The translations under genes and the position numbers were made by a program. A stretch of DNA of 64,000 nucleotides. It comes from Streptosporangium sp. NBC_01755. GTDB lineage: Bacteria > Actinomycetota > Actinomycetes > Streptosporangiales > Streptosporangiaceae. The stretch is from NCBI RefSeq assembly GCF_035917995.1, contig NZ_CP109131.1, forward strand, positions 3,844,001 to 3,908,000, given 5' to 3'. A model generated the notes under the pieces. That model did not search any database. It had not been told where the DNA came from and saw nothing but the letters and a program-made list of their open reading frames with translations. Of the stretch, positions 19,185 through 27,408 are shown piece after piece. Numbering within the stretch: the stretch's first letter is position 1; the number at the start of each line of letters is the position of its first letter.

Positions 19185-20231
19185 GTGGACCGCCCGCTGG
19201 TCATCACCGAAGACCATGATCTGCTCGATGACCTGCTCCGTGTCGCCGCCGCGGCCGGAATCGAGCTCGACGTCGCCCACGCGCCCGCACACGCCCGGCC
19301 GCACTGGAACCGTGCTCCGCTAGTCGTCGTCGGTGATGACATGGCAGACGCCCTGGCCTCGACCGGACCGCCGCCTCGCCACCGTGTTCTCCTGGTCACC
19401 CGCACCCGCGACGACCCCGATACGTGGCGCAGGTGCGTCGCGGTCGGTGCCCAGGCCGTGCTGGAGCTGCCCTCCGCGGAGCGTCAGCTGGTCGACGAGT
19501 TCGCCGACGTCGTCGAGCCGCCCGCCAAGCCCGGATTCGTGGTGTGCGTCGCGGGCGGGCGCGGCGGAGCGGGGGCCAGCGTCCTGGCCGGTTCGCTGGC
19601 GCTGGCCGCGTCCCGTCGGCGCATCCGCACCCTCCTGGTCGACGCCGACCCACTTGGCGGAGGTCTGGATCTCCTCCTTGGCCAGGAGGAGTCCGACGGA
19701 GCGCGCTGGTCGGACCTGGTGGCCCGCGAGGGCAGGGTCAGCTGCACAGCACTCCAGGCGGCCCTGCCGACCTTCGCAGGACTGGCCCTGCTCTCCTTCA
19801 GCCGGGGCGAGATCGAGCCGATCCCGGCCGAGGCGATGCGCTCGGTCCTCGAAGCGGGGCGCAGGGGCTTCGATCTGGTGGTCGTCGACCTGCCGCGCCA
19901 GCTCGACCAGGCCGCGGTGGAGGCGCTCGGCCGGGCCACCACCACCCTCCTGGTCGTCACCGCCGACGTGCGTGGCGTGCTCGCTGCGGCACAGGTGCTC
20001 GTCTCCTTGCGCGAGCACACCGGTGAGGTGCGTGCCGTTGTGCGCAGCGGGGTCCTGACCGACGACGTGGTGACGGGCTCGCTCGGTGTCCCGCACGGCG
20101 GTAGCCTCCCCGACCAGCCTCGTCTCGCCGCCGCACTCGACCGGGGGGACGTTCCCCCGCTCGGCCGCCGCACCTCTCTTGGACGGTTCTGCGCCGCTTT
20201 CCTACACGAGCTGCTCGGGTCGGACAGGTGA
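19185..20231 (+). CDS. ssd: Septum-site-determining (Ssd/CpaE-like) MinD-family ATPase
   Basis: 348 residues. The N-terminal 120 residues resemble a degenerate receiver domain; the C-terminal part is a MinD/ParA-type fold with VAGGRGGAGASVLAGSLALAA in place of a canonical Walker A (the usual KGGxGK(T/S) lysines are replaced) and VDADPLGGGLDLLL as the switch. Such CpaE-like proteins place Tad pili and, in mycobacteria, Ssd affects septum placement. GTG at 19185 has AGGAGGT just upstream. It overlaps tadA by 4 bp and leads the operon. Confidence 0.9.
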   Translation: MDRPLVITEDHDLLDDLLRVAAAAGIELDVAHAPAHARPHWNRAPLVVVGDDMADALASTGPPPRHRVLLVTRTRDDPDTWRRCVAVGAQAVLELPSAERQLVDEFADVVEPPAKPGFVVCVAGGRGGAGASVLAGSLALAASRRRIRTLLVDADPLGGGLDLLLGQEESDGARWSDLVAREGRVSCTALQAALPTFAGLALLSFSRGEIEPIPAEAMRSVLEAGRRGFDLVVVDLPRQLDQAAVEALGRATTTLLVVTADVRGVLAAAQVLVSLREHTGEVRAVVRSGVLTDDVVTGSLGVPHGGSLPDQPRLAAALDRGDVPPLGRRTSLGRFCAAFLHELLGSDR

Positions 20232-21463
20232 GGCGGGCCGAGAGCGCGGTGACGGTCTCGCCGGAGCTGGTGGAGGCGGTCCGGGTACGGCTGGCCCGGA
20301 CGGGAGTCGAGCCCAGTGCCGCGCACGTCGCGGTTGCGCTGCGGGCCGAGCGGGCGATGCTCGGCGACGCGGAGATCCTGGCGGTGGCCCGGGTCCTGTG
20401 CGCCGATCTCATCGGAGCGGGGCCATTGGAGCCCTTGCTGGCCGAGGACCAGGTCACCGACGTGCTGGTGAACGGCCCGCGTGAGGTGTGGGTCGACGAC
20501 GGGCACGGGCTGCGCCTGACCTCGGTCGTCTTCCCCGGCGAAGACGCGCTCCGGCGGCTCGCGCAACGTCTCGCCGCCGCCGCGGGCAGGCGCCTCGACG
20601 ACGCCTGCCCCTATGCCGACGCCCGCCTGGCAGGAGGTGTCCGGCTCCACGCCGTCCTTCCGCCCGTGGCACCCAATGGCACCTGCCTGTCCTTGCGACT
20701 CCCGCCCCGGCGCACCTTCACCCTTCACGATCTGGTCGAGGCGGGTGCGATCAGAGCGGAAAGCGTCGCCGTTCTCACCGCGGTGATCGAGTCGAGGCTC
20801 GCCTTCCTGGTCACCGGTGGCACCGGGACCGGCAAGACGACCATGCTCTCGGCCCTGCTCTCCCTGGCGGACCCCGGCGAAAGGCTGCTGCTGGTTGAGG
20901 ACTCGGCCGAGCTGAGACCGCTACATCCCCACGTCGTCCGCCTGGAGGCACGCCCGGCCAATCTGGAGGGCGCCGGTGGCGTCGGCCTGCATGACCTCGT
21001 CCGTCAGGCCCTGCGGATGCGCCCCGACCGTCTCGTCGTCGGTGAGGTAAGAGGTTCGGAGGTAGTTGATCTTCTAAATGCTTTAAACACCGGTCATGAG
21101 GGAGGTTGCGGCACCCTGCACGCCAACACCGCGACCGATGTGCCGCCCCGTCTGGAGGCACTGGCATGCGCGGCGGGCCTCAGCAGGGAGGCGGTCCACA
21201 GCCAGATCGCCGCGGCTCTGGACGTCGTCATCCACCTCGCTCGCGATCATGCCGACGGGCGCCGCCGGGTCGCCGAGATCTGCATGATGATCCGCCGCCC
21301 CTCGGGGCTGGTGGAGGCCGAACCGGCCCTCACCTTCGCCCCGGACGGTCAGGCGACTCCCGGCCCCGGCCTGCCCGCCCTCGCAGCCCGAGCCCCTGGC
21401 ATTTCCGCCTCGCCGACTCCCCGCCGCAGGCCCTATCCGTCGATGTCACGGTCGGCGGCATGA
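20228..21463 (+). CDS. tadA: TadA/CpaF-type secretion ATPase
   Basis: Hexameric motor ATPase of the Tad/Flp pilus, on the cytoplasmic face of the membrane. 411 residues. Walker A is VTGGTGTGKTTMLSALL, the Asp-box region reads LLLVEDSAELRP, Walker B RPDRLVVGEVRG, and the His-box GHEGGCGTLHANTA. An N-terminal VTDVLVNGPREVWVDDG is typical of CpaF. GTG at 20228 overlaps the ssd stop. Its own stop overlaps tadB by 4 bp. Confidence 0.94.
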   Translation: MRRAESAVTVSPELVEAVRVRLARTGVEPSAAHVAVALRAERAMLGDAEILAVARVLCADLIGAGPLEPLLAEDQVTDVLVNGPREVWVDDGHGLRLTSVVFPGEDALRRLAQRLAAAAGRRLDDACPYADARLAGGVRLHAVLPPVAPNGTCLSLRLPPRRTFTLHDLVEAGAIRAESVAVLTAVIESRLAFLVTGGTGTGKTTMLSALLSLADPGERLLLVEDSAELRPLHPHVVRLEARPANLEGAGGVGLHDLVRQALRMRPDRLVVGEVRGSEVVDLLNALNTGHEGGCGTLHANTATDVPPRLEALACAAGLSREAVHSQIAAALDVVIHLARDHADGRRRVAEICMMIRRPSGLVEAEPALTFAPDGQATPGPGLPALAARAPGISASPTPRRRPYPSMSRSAA

Positions 21464-22164
21464 CGGGAGCCGCCCTGGTTCTCGTCACCCTGGCGGCATG
21501 GTTGTGGACCGGTGCGGATCCCGGCACCGCCCGCCTGGGCCGCCTGCGCCGTCGAGGCCCGGTCGCCTCGCCCTCTTTGCGGGAGAGGTTCGCCGCTCAC
21601 TCGCGGCCCTCCCGGCGCGCGGCGACCTGGCGGGTCGCGTCGATCGAGCTGTGCCAGGGCCTCGCCGCCGAACTGGCGGCGGGACGGACGGCCGGTGACG
21701 CGCTGGCGCGGGCCGTGCGGGCAGCGGGGTTTCCCGATCCCGAGGCTCTGCGCCCGCTGGTCGCGGCCGCGAGGGACGGTGGTGACGTCCCCGCCGCTTT
21801 ACTGGCGGTGGCGCCGGAGCAGGGAGGCGAGGCCTTCCGGGCACTGGCCGCCTGCTGGAAGGTGAGCGTGACAGCGGGGGCGGGCCTGGCCGTCCTTGTC
21901 GATCGTGTCGCCGCCTCCCTGCGAGAGGCTCAGACCCATCGCCAGGACGTCGCCGCCCAACTCGCGGGACCCCGCGCCACGGCCCGCCTGCTGGCAGGTC
22001 TGCCCGTCCTCGGCCTGCTGATGGCGGCCGGTCTCGGCATGCGCCCGCTGCACTTCCTGTTCGGCGGTCCGGCGGGCGTCGGCTGTCTGGTCGTCGGCCT
22101 CGCACTCGACGCCTGTGGCCTGTGGTGGACCCATCGCCTGGTCACCCGGGCACAGCGGGGCTGA
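21460..22164 (+). CDS. tadB: TadB-like type II secretion F-domain membrane protein
   Basis: 234-residue polytopic platform protein of the Tad apparatus. A hydrophobic N-terminus, a cytoplasmic T2SSF domain (ELCQGLAAELAAGRTAGDALARAV, VTAGAGLAVLVDRVAASLREAQ) and two C-terminal membrane segments (LLAGLPVLGLLMAAGLGM; GVGCLVVGLALDACGLWW). ATG at 21460 overlaps the tadA stop. Confidence 0.9.
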   Translation: MTGAALVLVTLAAWLWTGADPGTARLGRLRRRGPVASPSLRERFAAHSRPSRRAATWRVASIELCQGLAAELAAGRTAGDALARAVRAAGFPDPEALRPLVAAARDGGDVPAALLAVAPEQGGEAFRALAACWKVSVTAGAGLAVLVDRVAASLREAQTHRQDVAAQLAGPRATARLLAGLPVLGLLMAAGLGMRPLHFLFGGPAGVGCLVVGLALDACGLWWTHRLVTRAQRG

Positions 22165-22199
22165 CCTCCCAGTGGTCCGGATCGCGAGAAGGAGAGAAA

Positions 22200-23177
22200 G
22201 TGATCACTCTGCTTGCCGTGCTGCTCGCCGGAATCGCCGCCCGGCTGTGGATCGCCCGGCGCGAACCCGCCGACCGGCTCCGCCGCGCACGGCGCTCAGC
22301 ACATCCGGCCGAGTTTCCGAAGGCCGAAGCACCCACGTTTTTCCCGGCTACGGGGACGGTTCGAGACTCGTTCGCGGGAACGCTTCGGGATCCGCCTGTG
22401 AGAGCGGCTCGGGATCCGTCCATGGGGATGGTTCGGAGTCTGCCTGTGCGGACGGCTCGGAACCCGGTTGCGAGGATAGGCCGGGGTCTGTCCACGGGGA
22501 CGGCTCGGGATCCGGTTGCGGGAACGGCCCGTGGCCCGTTCGCCGGGATGGCTCATGATCCGGAGGGAGGGCGGCGGCCGAGTCGGGGTGAGATCGCGGC
22601 GGCCCTCGCCGTGGGGCTGGCGGCGTTCCTGGCCGTGGGGGGTCTGCCGGGAGCGGTCACGGGGGTGACCGGTGCCGGGATCGCGCTGGCGGTGTTGCGG
22701 AGGCGAGAGTCACCCGAGCTGCGCGAGGAACGCGGACGGTTGACGGCGGATCTGCCGCTGGCGGCCGATCTCATGGTCGCCTGCCTGCGCGCGGGCCAGC
22801 CGATCACCGGAGCCGTCGAGGTCACGGCGGAGGCGATCGGCGGACCGCTGGGCGAGAGGCTGGCCTGGGTGAGCGGCCAGCTGAGACTGGGAGCCGCACC
22901 GGAGGGCGCCTGGCAGGCCCTGGCCTCCGAGCGCTCACTCGCCCCTCTGGCCCGCGCCATGGGCCGGGCCGCGTCGAGTGGTGCACCGGTGGCCGACGTC
23001 CTCACCAGGCTGTCCGACGACTCCCGCCGCGCCGCCCGCGCCGCATCGTCGGCGGCCGCCCAACGGGTCGGCGTTCAGGCCGTCGCTCCCCTGGGGCTCT
23101 GTTTCCTGCCCGCGTTCGTCTTCCTGGGCATCATCCCCGTCGTGGCCGGCCTCGCCGGCGAGGTGCTCCTTCCCTGA
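22200..23177 (+). CDS. tadC: TadC-like membrane protein with an internal repetitive insertion
   Basis: 325-residue second T2SSF-domain platform protein. Membrane segments are at the N-terminus (LLAVLLAGIAARLWI), in the middle (AAALAVGLAAFLAVGGL, AVTGVTGAGIALAVL) and at the C-terminus (LGLCFLPAFVFLGIIPVVAGLAGEVLLP). Between about residues 55 and 120 lies a low-complexity insertion of degenerate RDPxxGTAR repeats, encoded by about 30-bp DNA repeats at 22350-22560, that other TadC proteins do not normally have. GTG at 22200 follows AGAAGGAGAG. It is the last Tad gene before the accessory region. Confidence 0.87.
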   Translation: MITLLAVLLAGIAARLWIARREPADRLRRARRSAHPAEFPKAEAPTFFPATGTVRDSFAGTLRDPPVRAARDPSMGMVRSLPVRTARNPVARIGRGLSTGTARDPVAGTARGPFAGMAHDPEGGRRPSRGEIAAALAVGLAAFLAVGGLPGAVTGVTGAGIALAVLRRRESPELREERGRLTADLPLAADLMVACLRAGQPITGAVEVTAEAIGGPLGERLAWVSGQLRLGAAPEGAWQALASERSLAPLARAMGRAASSGAPVADVLTRLSDDSRRAARAASSAAAQRVGVQAVAPLGLCFLPAFVFLGIIPVVAGLAGEVLLP

Positions 23178-23205
23178 CAACCGTCACCAAGGCCACGGCC
23201 ATCAC

Positions 23206-23234
23206 GGCGTTAACGCCTCCGGGATCCCGGAGGC
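23206..23234. terminator. Adjacent palindromes after tadC
   Basis: GGCGTTAACGCC (23206-23217) overlaps the end of a 20-bp perfect palindrome GCCTCCGGGATCCCGGAGGC (23215-23234). They begin 29 bases after the tadC stop and may act as a bidirectional hairpin terminator; no T-run. Confidence 0.5.
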
Positions 23235-23506
23235 ACTGCCCTGGGTCGCGGGCTCGCTCGCGGTCGCCGGAGGGTTCGCCCGGGTGATGGCGCTGCCGTC
23301 AGTGCGGGTAGCAGCACTTAGGGCTACCTGTGCAGGTAGAGTGCCTGTCCTCAGTTCGGGGGAGCTGGGGACGCGGCTTCGACCTCGCGGTCGCATGCGT
23401 TGCGGAACACGAGATGGCCTGGCTCTCTTCGGAGAGCCGGGCCATCTTTTTGTTGTACGCCGAGATGGCGCCGGATGAGCGGATCCAGTCAGCTGGAGCG
23501 GCCCGC
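23235..23506. other. Junction region between the Tad genes and the accessory genes
   Basis: About 270 bp with no supported gene. It contains a small hairpin (GGTAGC-GCTACC near 23306-23327) and the strong terminator at 23413-23451. It may encode a short plus-strand RNA ending at that terminator. Confidence 0.4.
23413..23451 (+). terminator. Rho-independent terminator with TTCG loop
   Basis: GATGGCCTGGCTCTC and GAGAGCCGGGCCATC pair over 15 positions with one G-T pair around a TTCG tetraloop, followed by five T. Orientation is plus strand, so it ends transcription coming from the Tad side or from an RNA within 23300-23412. Confidence 0.85.
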
Positions 23507-23974
23507 CTAGGAGTCGGTGGGCACCTGTCCGGGCCAGCCGTGCACGCCGATGCCGGTACCCGTGCGATAGAGCTCAACGCCGGCGGTGGTGTACGGCACG
23601 GTGTTGTCCGGCAGAATGTCGACGGGCACCCACTCGATCTTGGCGCACTTGTTCGGCTCTGCGTTGACGACCTCGCCGTCCCAGGTGTCGGCGACGAAGA
23701 AGAACCCGACCCGGGGCCGTCCTTCTGGGGACAGGTGGTGAACCACGGTGGCCGGTCGCAGGTGAGCTGGGTTGATGACGACCCCAGTCTCCTCGTGGGC
23801 CTCGCGGATCGCGCAGTCGATGACGGTCTCGCCGGGGTCGAGGTGGCCGGAGGGCAGGCAGTACAGCCCGTCGGCGTACCCGGTGCCCTGGCGCAGACAC
23901 AGCAGGATGTGGTCGTCGCGCTGCAGGATCATGTGCACATCGACGGTGACCTGCTGGCGCTGTGTCGTCGTCAT
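23507..23974 (-). CDS. NUDIX hydrolase
   Basis: 155 residues. Nudix box: LPSGHLDPGETVIDCAIREAHEETGVVI, a full GX5EX7REUXEEXGU match. The start VTVDVHMILQRDDHILLCLRQGTGYADGLYCLPSGHL resembles small MutT-type enzymes acting on nucleotides. It overlaps the kinase gene upstream by 4 bp, so these are one operon with the radical SAM remnant and the glycosylase. A nucleotide-pool role would fit the neighbours but is inference. Confidence 0.85.
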   Translation of the reverse strand: MTTTQRQQVTVDVHMILQRDDHILLCLRQGTGYADGLYCLPSGHLDPGETVIDCAIREAHEETGVVINPAHLRPATVVHHLSPEGRPRVGFFFVADTWDGEVVNAEPNKCAKIEWVPVDILPDNTVPYTTAGVELYRTGTGIGVHGWPGQVPTDS

Positions 23975-24609
23975 GGGGGCGGGGGCCTTTCCCGGCGCGA
24001 GTGTGACGCCCGCGACGATAGCTCAAGGATGTGGCTGGTGAGAGCCGAAGCGGCGTCTTGCGGCGATAGATGCCCGGTGTCGATCCGGTGGAAGGCGAAC
24101 CCGTCGGCGGCCAGGATGTCGCCCAGGTCTTCGTACAGGGTGGCCTCGGCGATGCTGGAACCTTCGTGCTCGAATCGCGAGTGCGCGCCTCGCACAGTGA
24201 GTCGTTGTTCCAGGATGGGGGCGGTGGCGGTGACCAGGACGGCCAGGTCTGGCCGGTCGGCCGGTGCGTTGAGCTGGCGGATGTAGTCCAGTGGGACACC
24301 GTCGCGGGCCTGGAGTACGTAGGAGGCGGGCACGTACCGGTCGCACACCACGATCTCTCCCTGGGCCAAAGCGGGCCGGATCTCGGTGGCCAGGTGGTGG
24401 TGACGGTCGGCGGCCACCAGGCACGCCAGCGCGAGCCCGGAGAACGTCGCGGTGTGCTCGCGGGCCAGCCGCCCGATCAGCGACTGTGACGGCTCCCGGG
24501 TGGCGACCGCCTGCAGGCCGGAGTCGATGAGTTGCGTGGTGACCAGCTCAGCAAGGGTCGACTTGCCGGCACCGCCGGGCCCGTCCAGGGTGACGAACAA
24601 TCCGGGCAT
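23971..24609 (-). CDS. Thymidylate-kinase-like P-loop kinase
   Basis: 212 residues. Walker A LDGPGGAGKSTLAELV, the TMP-kinase-type TREPSQ segment, the DRYVPASYVLQ motif (DRY/H) and RPDLAVLVTA for the substrate/lid region. These match the dTMP kinase family, which phosphorylates dTMP to dTDP, though a housekeeping tmk would normally lie elsewhere, so this is probably a specialised paralogue. ATG at 24609 overlaps the stop of the radical SAM remnant (ATGA). Last residues are Arg/Pro-rich. Confidence 0.82.
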   Translation of the reverse strand: MPGLFVTLDGPGGAGKSTLAELVTTQLIDSGLQAVATREPSQSLIGRLAREHTATFSGLALACLVAADRHHHLATEIRPALAQGEIVVCDRYVPASYVLQARDGVPLDYIRQLNAPADRPDLAVLVTATAPILEQRLTVRGAHSRFEHEGSSIAEATLYEDLGDILAADGFAFHRIDTGHLSPQDAASALTSHILELSSRASHSRRERPPPP

Positions 24610-25308
24610 CAGGCGGCGCTCCGCGCGGCGCGGGCGTGCTGGTGACGCGCGAGAGCGGTGAGGTGGTGGTGGATCTCCTCTTCGGTGGCCTCGCCGAACT
24701 GCAGGCCGGAAGAGAAGTTGAACTCGTCCCGTCCGCGCAGGGCCGCGTCGTCGGCGCCCAGATCGACTGGTGCCGGGCCGGCCGCCGGTGACCGGGGTGC
24801 CCATGACGGGGTCGCGCCACATGACGCCGGGCAGGCTGGCCCGGTTGCGGTGATCGGCCAGAAGCTCCACGACGCGGGTCTCACCTTCCCCGATGACCAG
24901 GGCGTCGCAGAGGGTCAGCCGTGGATCCGCGAGGATGCGGTCAGGCATGGCCTTGGCGTGGTGGCCGCCGACCATGATGCGGATGTGCGGGTCGAGGGCG
25001 GCGGCGATCGTCGCTGTGAGCTCGTAGGTAGGGGCCAGCAGGTTGAACCCGATCCAGCGGGGTGCGGTTCGGTTGATCAGGGCGATGGTGTCGGCAACGG
25101 GCAGGCCGTGGGCCTCGGCGTCCAGGACAGCCACGGTGCGCCCTTGGGTGGCGGCGTAGGTAGCGATGTAGGCCATGCCGAGCACGGGCAAGGTGTAGTC
25201 GTTGATGCGGGGACGGACCACGTAGTCGCGCAGTGGTGCGTTGACGAGCAGTAGATCCAGTGGTTCAGTCGTGCGAGCTCCCATGATCGGGTCGTGCGTG
25301 GTGAGCAT
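24609..25308 (-). pseudogene. B12-binding/radical SAM protein remnant, frameshifted and lacking the radical SAM core
   Basis: Residues 15-175 are a good cobalamin-binding domain of class B radical SAM enzymes: LLLVNAPLRDY, IGFNLLAPTYELT, IRIMVGGHHAKAMPDRIL, ALVIGEGE. After MGTPVTGG the frame changes at about 24765-24785; the -1/+1 shifted frame continues PVDLGADDAALRGRDEFNFSSGLQFG to a TGA at 24609 that overlaps the kinase start. No CxxxCxxC cluster loop is present in either frame, so the radical SAM core is deleted. ATG at 25308 has GGGGAG upstream and overlaps the glycosylase end by 44 bp. A sequencing error could explain the shift but not the missing core. Confidence 0.65.
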
Positions 25309-26071
25309 GGTGGTCTCCCCAGGCGAGTGTGAGAACGGTCAGGGTGGACAGGGATGGTCCGGCCAGCTCCCGCCATAGGCCGGCGAACATAGGTTCGTCG
25401 GCTGGCCAGGTGATGGCCGGGTCGGCGAGCGCCGCCCAGGTGCGGATGGCTAGATCGGAGTAGGGGTACAGGGAGAAGTCGCCGGTGTAGTCAGCGACGG
25501 CGGCACCTGCGGTCCACGGGCCGATGCGCGGCACCGACTGCAGGGCCTTGACCAGGACGTCAGCGGGGAGCTGTGCCCACTCGGAGTGGTGGGCCAGGTA
25601 GGCAGTGGCTGCGGCCTGGAGCGGTCGGCGTTTGAACGCCATGCCGAGCATGGTGAACTGCTCGGCGTCGAGAGCGAGGGTCTGCTCGGCGGTGGGGATC
25701 AGCCACGTGGGCCCGGCGGTCTCGCCGGCGGCGGCCCGGAACACGCGGTGCATCTTCCGGGCCTGGCCGGCGCGGATCACCTGCCGGATGATCGCTGTCG
25801 CCAGCGCCTCCCACAGGTCAGGGGTGCGGACTCGCTCGACCTGGCCGAGCCGGTCCAGAGCGGCGGCGAGGCCGTCAGGCACCCTGCCCTCCGGTAGGGC
25901 AGCCGGGTCGTAGACGTCGACGACGGGAGCGGCGCCGCTCCCGCGGATCAGCGTGGTCGTGCGGGCGGGTGAGCAGCTGAGCACCCACACCCCTTCGGGG
26001 GTGCGCAGACCTCTGACTGGAGCACCGGCGTCGAGGTCCCAGGCGGGATGGTCCAGCATGAGCCAGGTCAT
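25265..26071 (-). CDS. HhH-GPD DNA glycosylase (AlkA-like)
   Basis: 268 residues. The helix-hairpin-helix and catalytic region is LQSVPRIGPWTAGAAVADYTGDFSLYPYSDLAIRTWA, with the glycosylase Asp in YSDLAIRTWA. AlkA-type enzymes remove alkylated or otherwise modified bases. ATG at 26071 gives MTWLMLDHPAWDL; an upstream extension is open but unlikely. First gene of the four-gene minus-strand set with the B12/radical SAM remnant, kinase and NUDIX. Compared with 3-methyladenine glycosylases the N-terminal domain is unusual. Confidence 0.8.
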   Translation of the reverse strand: MTWLMLDHPAWDLDAGAPVRGLRTPEGVWVLSCSPARTTTLIRGSGAAPVVDVYDPAALPEGRVPDGLAAALDRLGQVERVRTPDLWEALATAIIRQVIRAGQARKMHRVFRAAAGETAGPTWLIPTAEQTLALDAEQFTMLGMAFKRRPLQAAATAYLAHHSEWAQLPADVLVKALQSVPRIGPWTAGAAVADYTGDFSLYPYSDLAIRTWAALADPAITWPADEPMFAGLWRELAGPSLSTLTVLTLAWGDHHAHHARPDHGSSHD

Positions 26072-26346
26072 GGCGGCCCCTTCGGCTCGAATATCGATTA
26101 CGTCCGCGCCACCGTATGCAGGACTCGGCGCGGTGCTGCAGGCGAATGGCGTGATCACTTTCTTTGGCTCTGTGGTCTGAGCGGCCCTCCCACTGCTCCT
26201 GGTGGGGGCGCCGCTATGACCGGCGCCGCCCTATCGTCGTCCGGCGGGGTCTGGCCCCGCGAGAGGCCCCTGGTCGTGCACCGCCGCCCGCGGGGAGTAG
26301 GGGGCGCGGCGGCACGGGAGGCTGGTCGCCGTGCCGCCGCGCCGGC
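26072..26346. promoter_or_regulatory. Intergenic region upstream of the glycosylase operon
   Basis: About 275 bp between two minus-strand units. It presumably holds the glycosylase operon promoter. Hairpin-forming GC-rich sequence at 26180-26215 (GCCCTCCCACTG-GTGGGGGCGC) could end the small-gene operon upstream. Confidence 0.35.
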
Positions 26347-26676
26347 TCATGGTGGGGTCACCGGCTCGGCGTAGTGTTTCCCGAGTCGTGCGGCGATGCG
26401 GTGCGCGACCTTCCCCAGGTCGTCGACCGGAGCATGGTCAGCGGGTTCCTCCAGGTGGACGGCGCCCCAGCAGAAGACGGTTCCGGCACGGTCGGCCCAC
26501 ACGGTCAGCTCAGCAATGACCACGAGCCGGGGCTGGCCCTCGTCGTAGGAGATCTCCGGGTAGATCCGGTGGGTGTGCAACTCGGTGCGCAGGCTTTTCA
26601 GCGCGGTGATGGCGCTGGCCTGCCGGGTGACCGCGTTCAGCCGGTCACTCGCTGGCGTGCCGTAGGGCGGGATCAC
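26347..26676 (-). CDS. Hypothetical protein (small-gene operon, gene 4)
   Basis: 109 residues, mixed alpha/beta, with LVVIAELTVWADRAGTVFCWGAVHLEEPADHAP followed by an amphipathic helix KVAHRIAARLGKHY. No catalytic motif recognised. Last of four overlapping minus-strand genes that end facing the glycosylase operon. Such proteins often accompany XRE/TPR regulators in actinomycetes. Confidence 0.65.
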   Translation of the reverse strand: MIPPYGTPASDRLNAVTRQASAITALKSLRTELHTHRIYPEISYDEGQPRLVVIAELTVWADRAGTVFCWGAVHLEEPADHAPVDDLGKVAHRIAARLGKHYAEPVTPP

Positions 26677-27005
26677 GGCCGAGTCCTTTCGTCGGGGTGG
26701 GGGCGTGGTCCCGGGATGCGTCCCGGGGCCCCGGCCTCTGGCGAACCCAGGCGGCCGTCAGCAGCGGGGGCGGGCTGCACGGCGCGTGGAGGCAGGGTCC
26801 ACCAGAGTTCGAGTTCCACCAGTTGCATGCGATCCCACAACTCGGCGGCGCTGACCGCATAGACAGTGCGGCAGCGCGCCGGGTCGGTGCACTGCCAGGC
26901 CTCGAAGCGCCGGTGGCGCAGGCTCCACATGACCAGCCAGGTGGGCGCGTGGGCCTGTACCTGCTGGGCGGCTCGGGCCGCGTCGGCGTCAGCGCGGGTC
27001 GACAT
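26673..27005 (-). CDS. Hypothetical protein (small-gene operon, gene 3)
   Basis: 110 residues. The N-terminal 75 residues are ordered (TWLVMWSLRHRRFEAWQCTDPARCRTVYAVSAAELWDRM), with a CxxxxxxC pair that could bind metal; the C-terminus is Pro/Gly/Arg-rich. Overlaps both neighbours, so co-translated. No family recognised. Confidence 0.62.
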   Translation of the reverse strand: MSTRADADAARAAQQVQAHAPTWLVMWSLRHRRFEAWQCTDPARCRTVYAVSAAELWDRMQLVELELWWTLPPRAVQPAPAADGRLGSPEAGAPGRIPGPRPHPDERTRP

Positions 27006-27408
27006 GCTCGGCCAGAATCACGTCGGCCAGTAGCGGCAGCCCACCACGCAGCAGGTCTGCGGCGTCTTTGGCGCGCAGGATGGCGTGGTGCTCGGCGAGC
27101 TGTCTGGCAGCCGCGAGCAGTGTCAGCTCGGAGCTGAGCAGCGGGCTGCCGGCGTGGTTGAGTTCGGGGCCGGTCCACCAGAACCGCTCACCGTCGGTGT
27201 AGGCCAGCAGTCCGTAGTGGACGGAGACGATGGCGTTGCCGGAGGCGAGTTCGTGGACGTCCGCGCGGATGTGGTGAATCTCGGCCAGTACGGCGGCCAG
27301 GTCCTCGGCGTACTGCACGGCGATCGACGGCGCGGTGGCGATCGTCTGGGAAGCGGGACTGCCGCCGTGCCTGTTTGTGGGGGCGTCGCCCTCTGGGGGC
27401 GCGCTCAT
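26989..27408 (-). CDS. Hypothetical protein (small-gene operon, gene 2)
   Basis: 139 residues. Helical N-terminal half (YAEDLAAVLAEIHHIRADVHELAS), then a strand-rich FWWTGPELN segment and a long helix LTLLAAARQLAEHHAILRAKDAADLL. ATG at 27408 overlaps the upstream stop as ATGA. No function assigned. Confidence 0.62.
   Translation of the reverse strand: MSAPPEGDAPTNRHGGSPASQTIATAPSIAVQYAEDLAAVLAEIHHIRADVHELASGNAIVSVHYGLLAYTDGERFWWTGPELNHAGSPLLSSELTLLAAARQLAEHHAILRAKDAADLLRGGLPLLADVILAEHVDPR

Noticed and set aside
22978-23478. Open frame reading past tadC to 23478
   Set aside because: It is out of frame with tadC and has Arg/Pro-rich composition typical of antisense or shifted frames.
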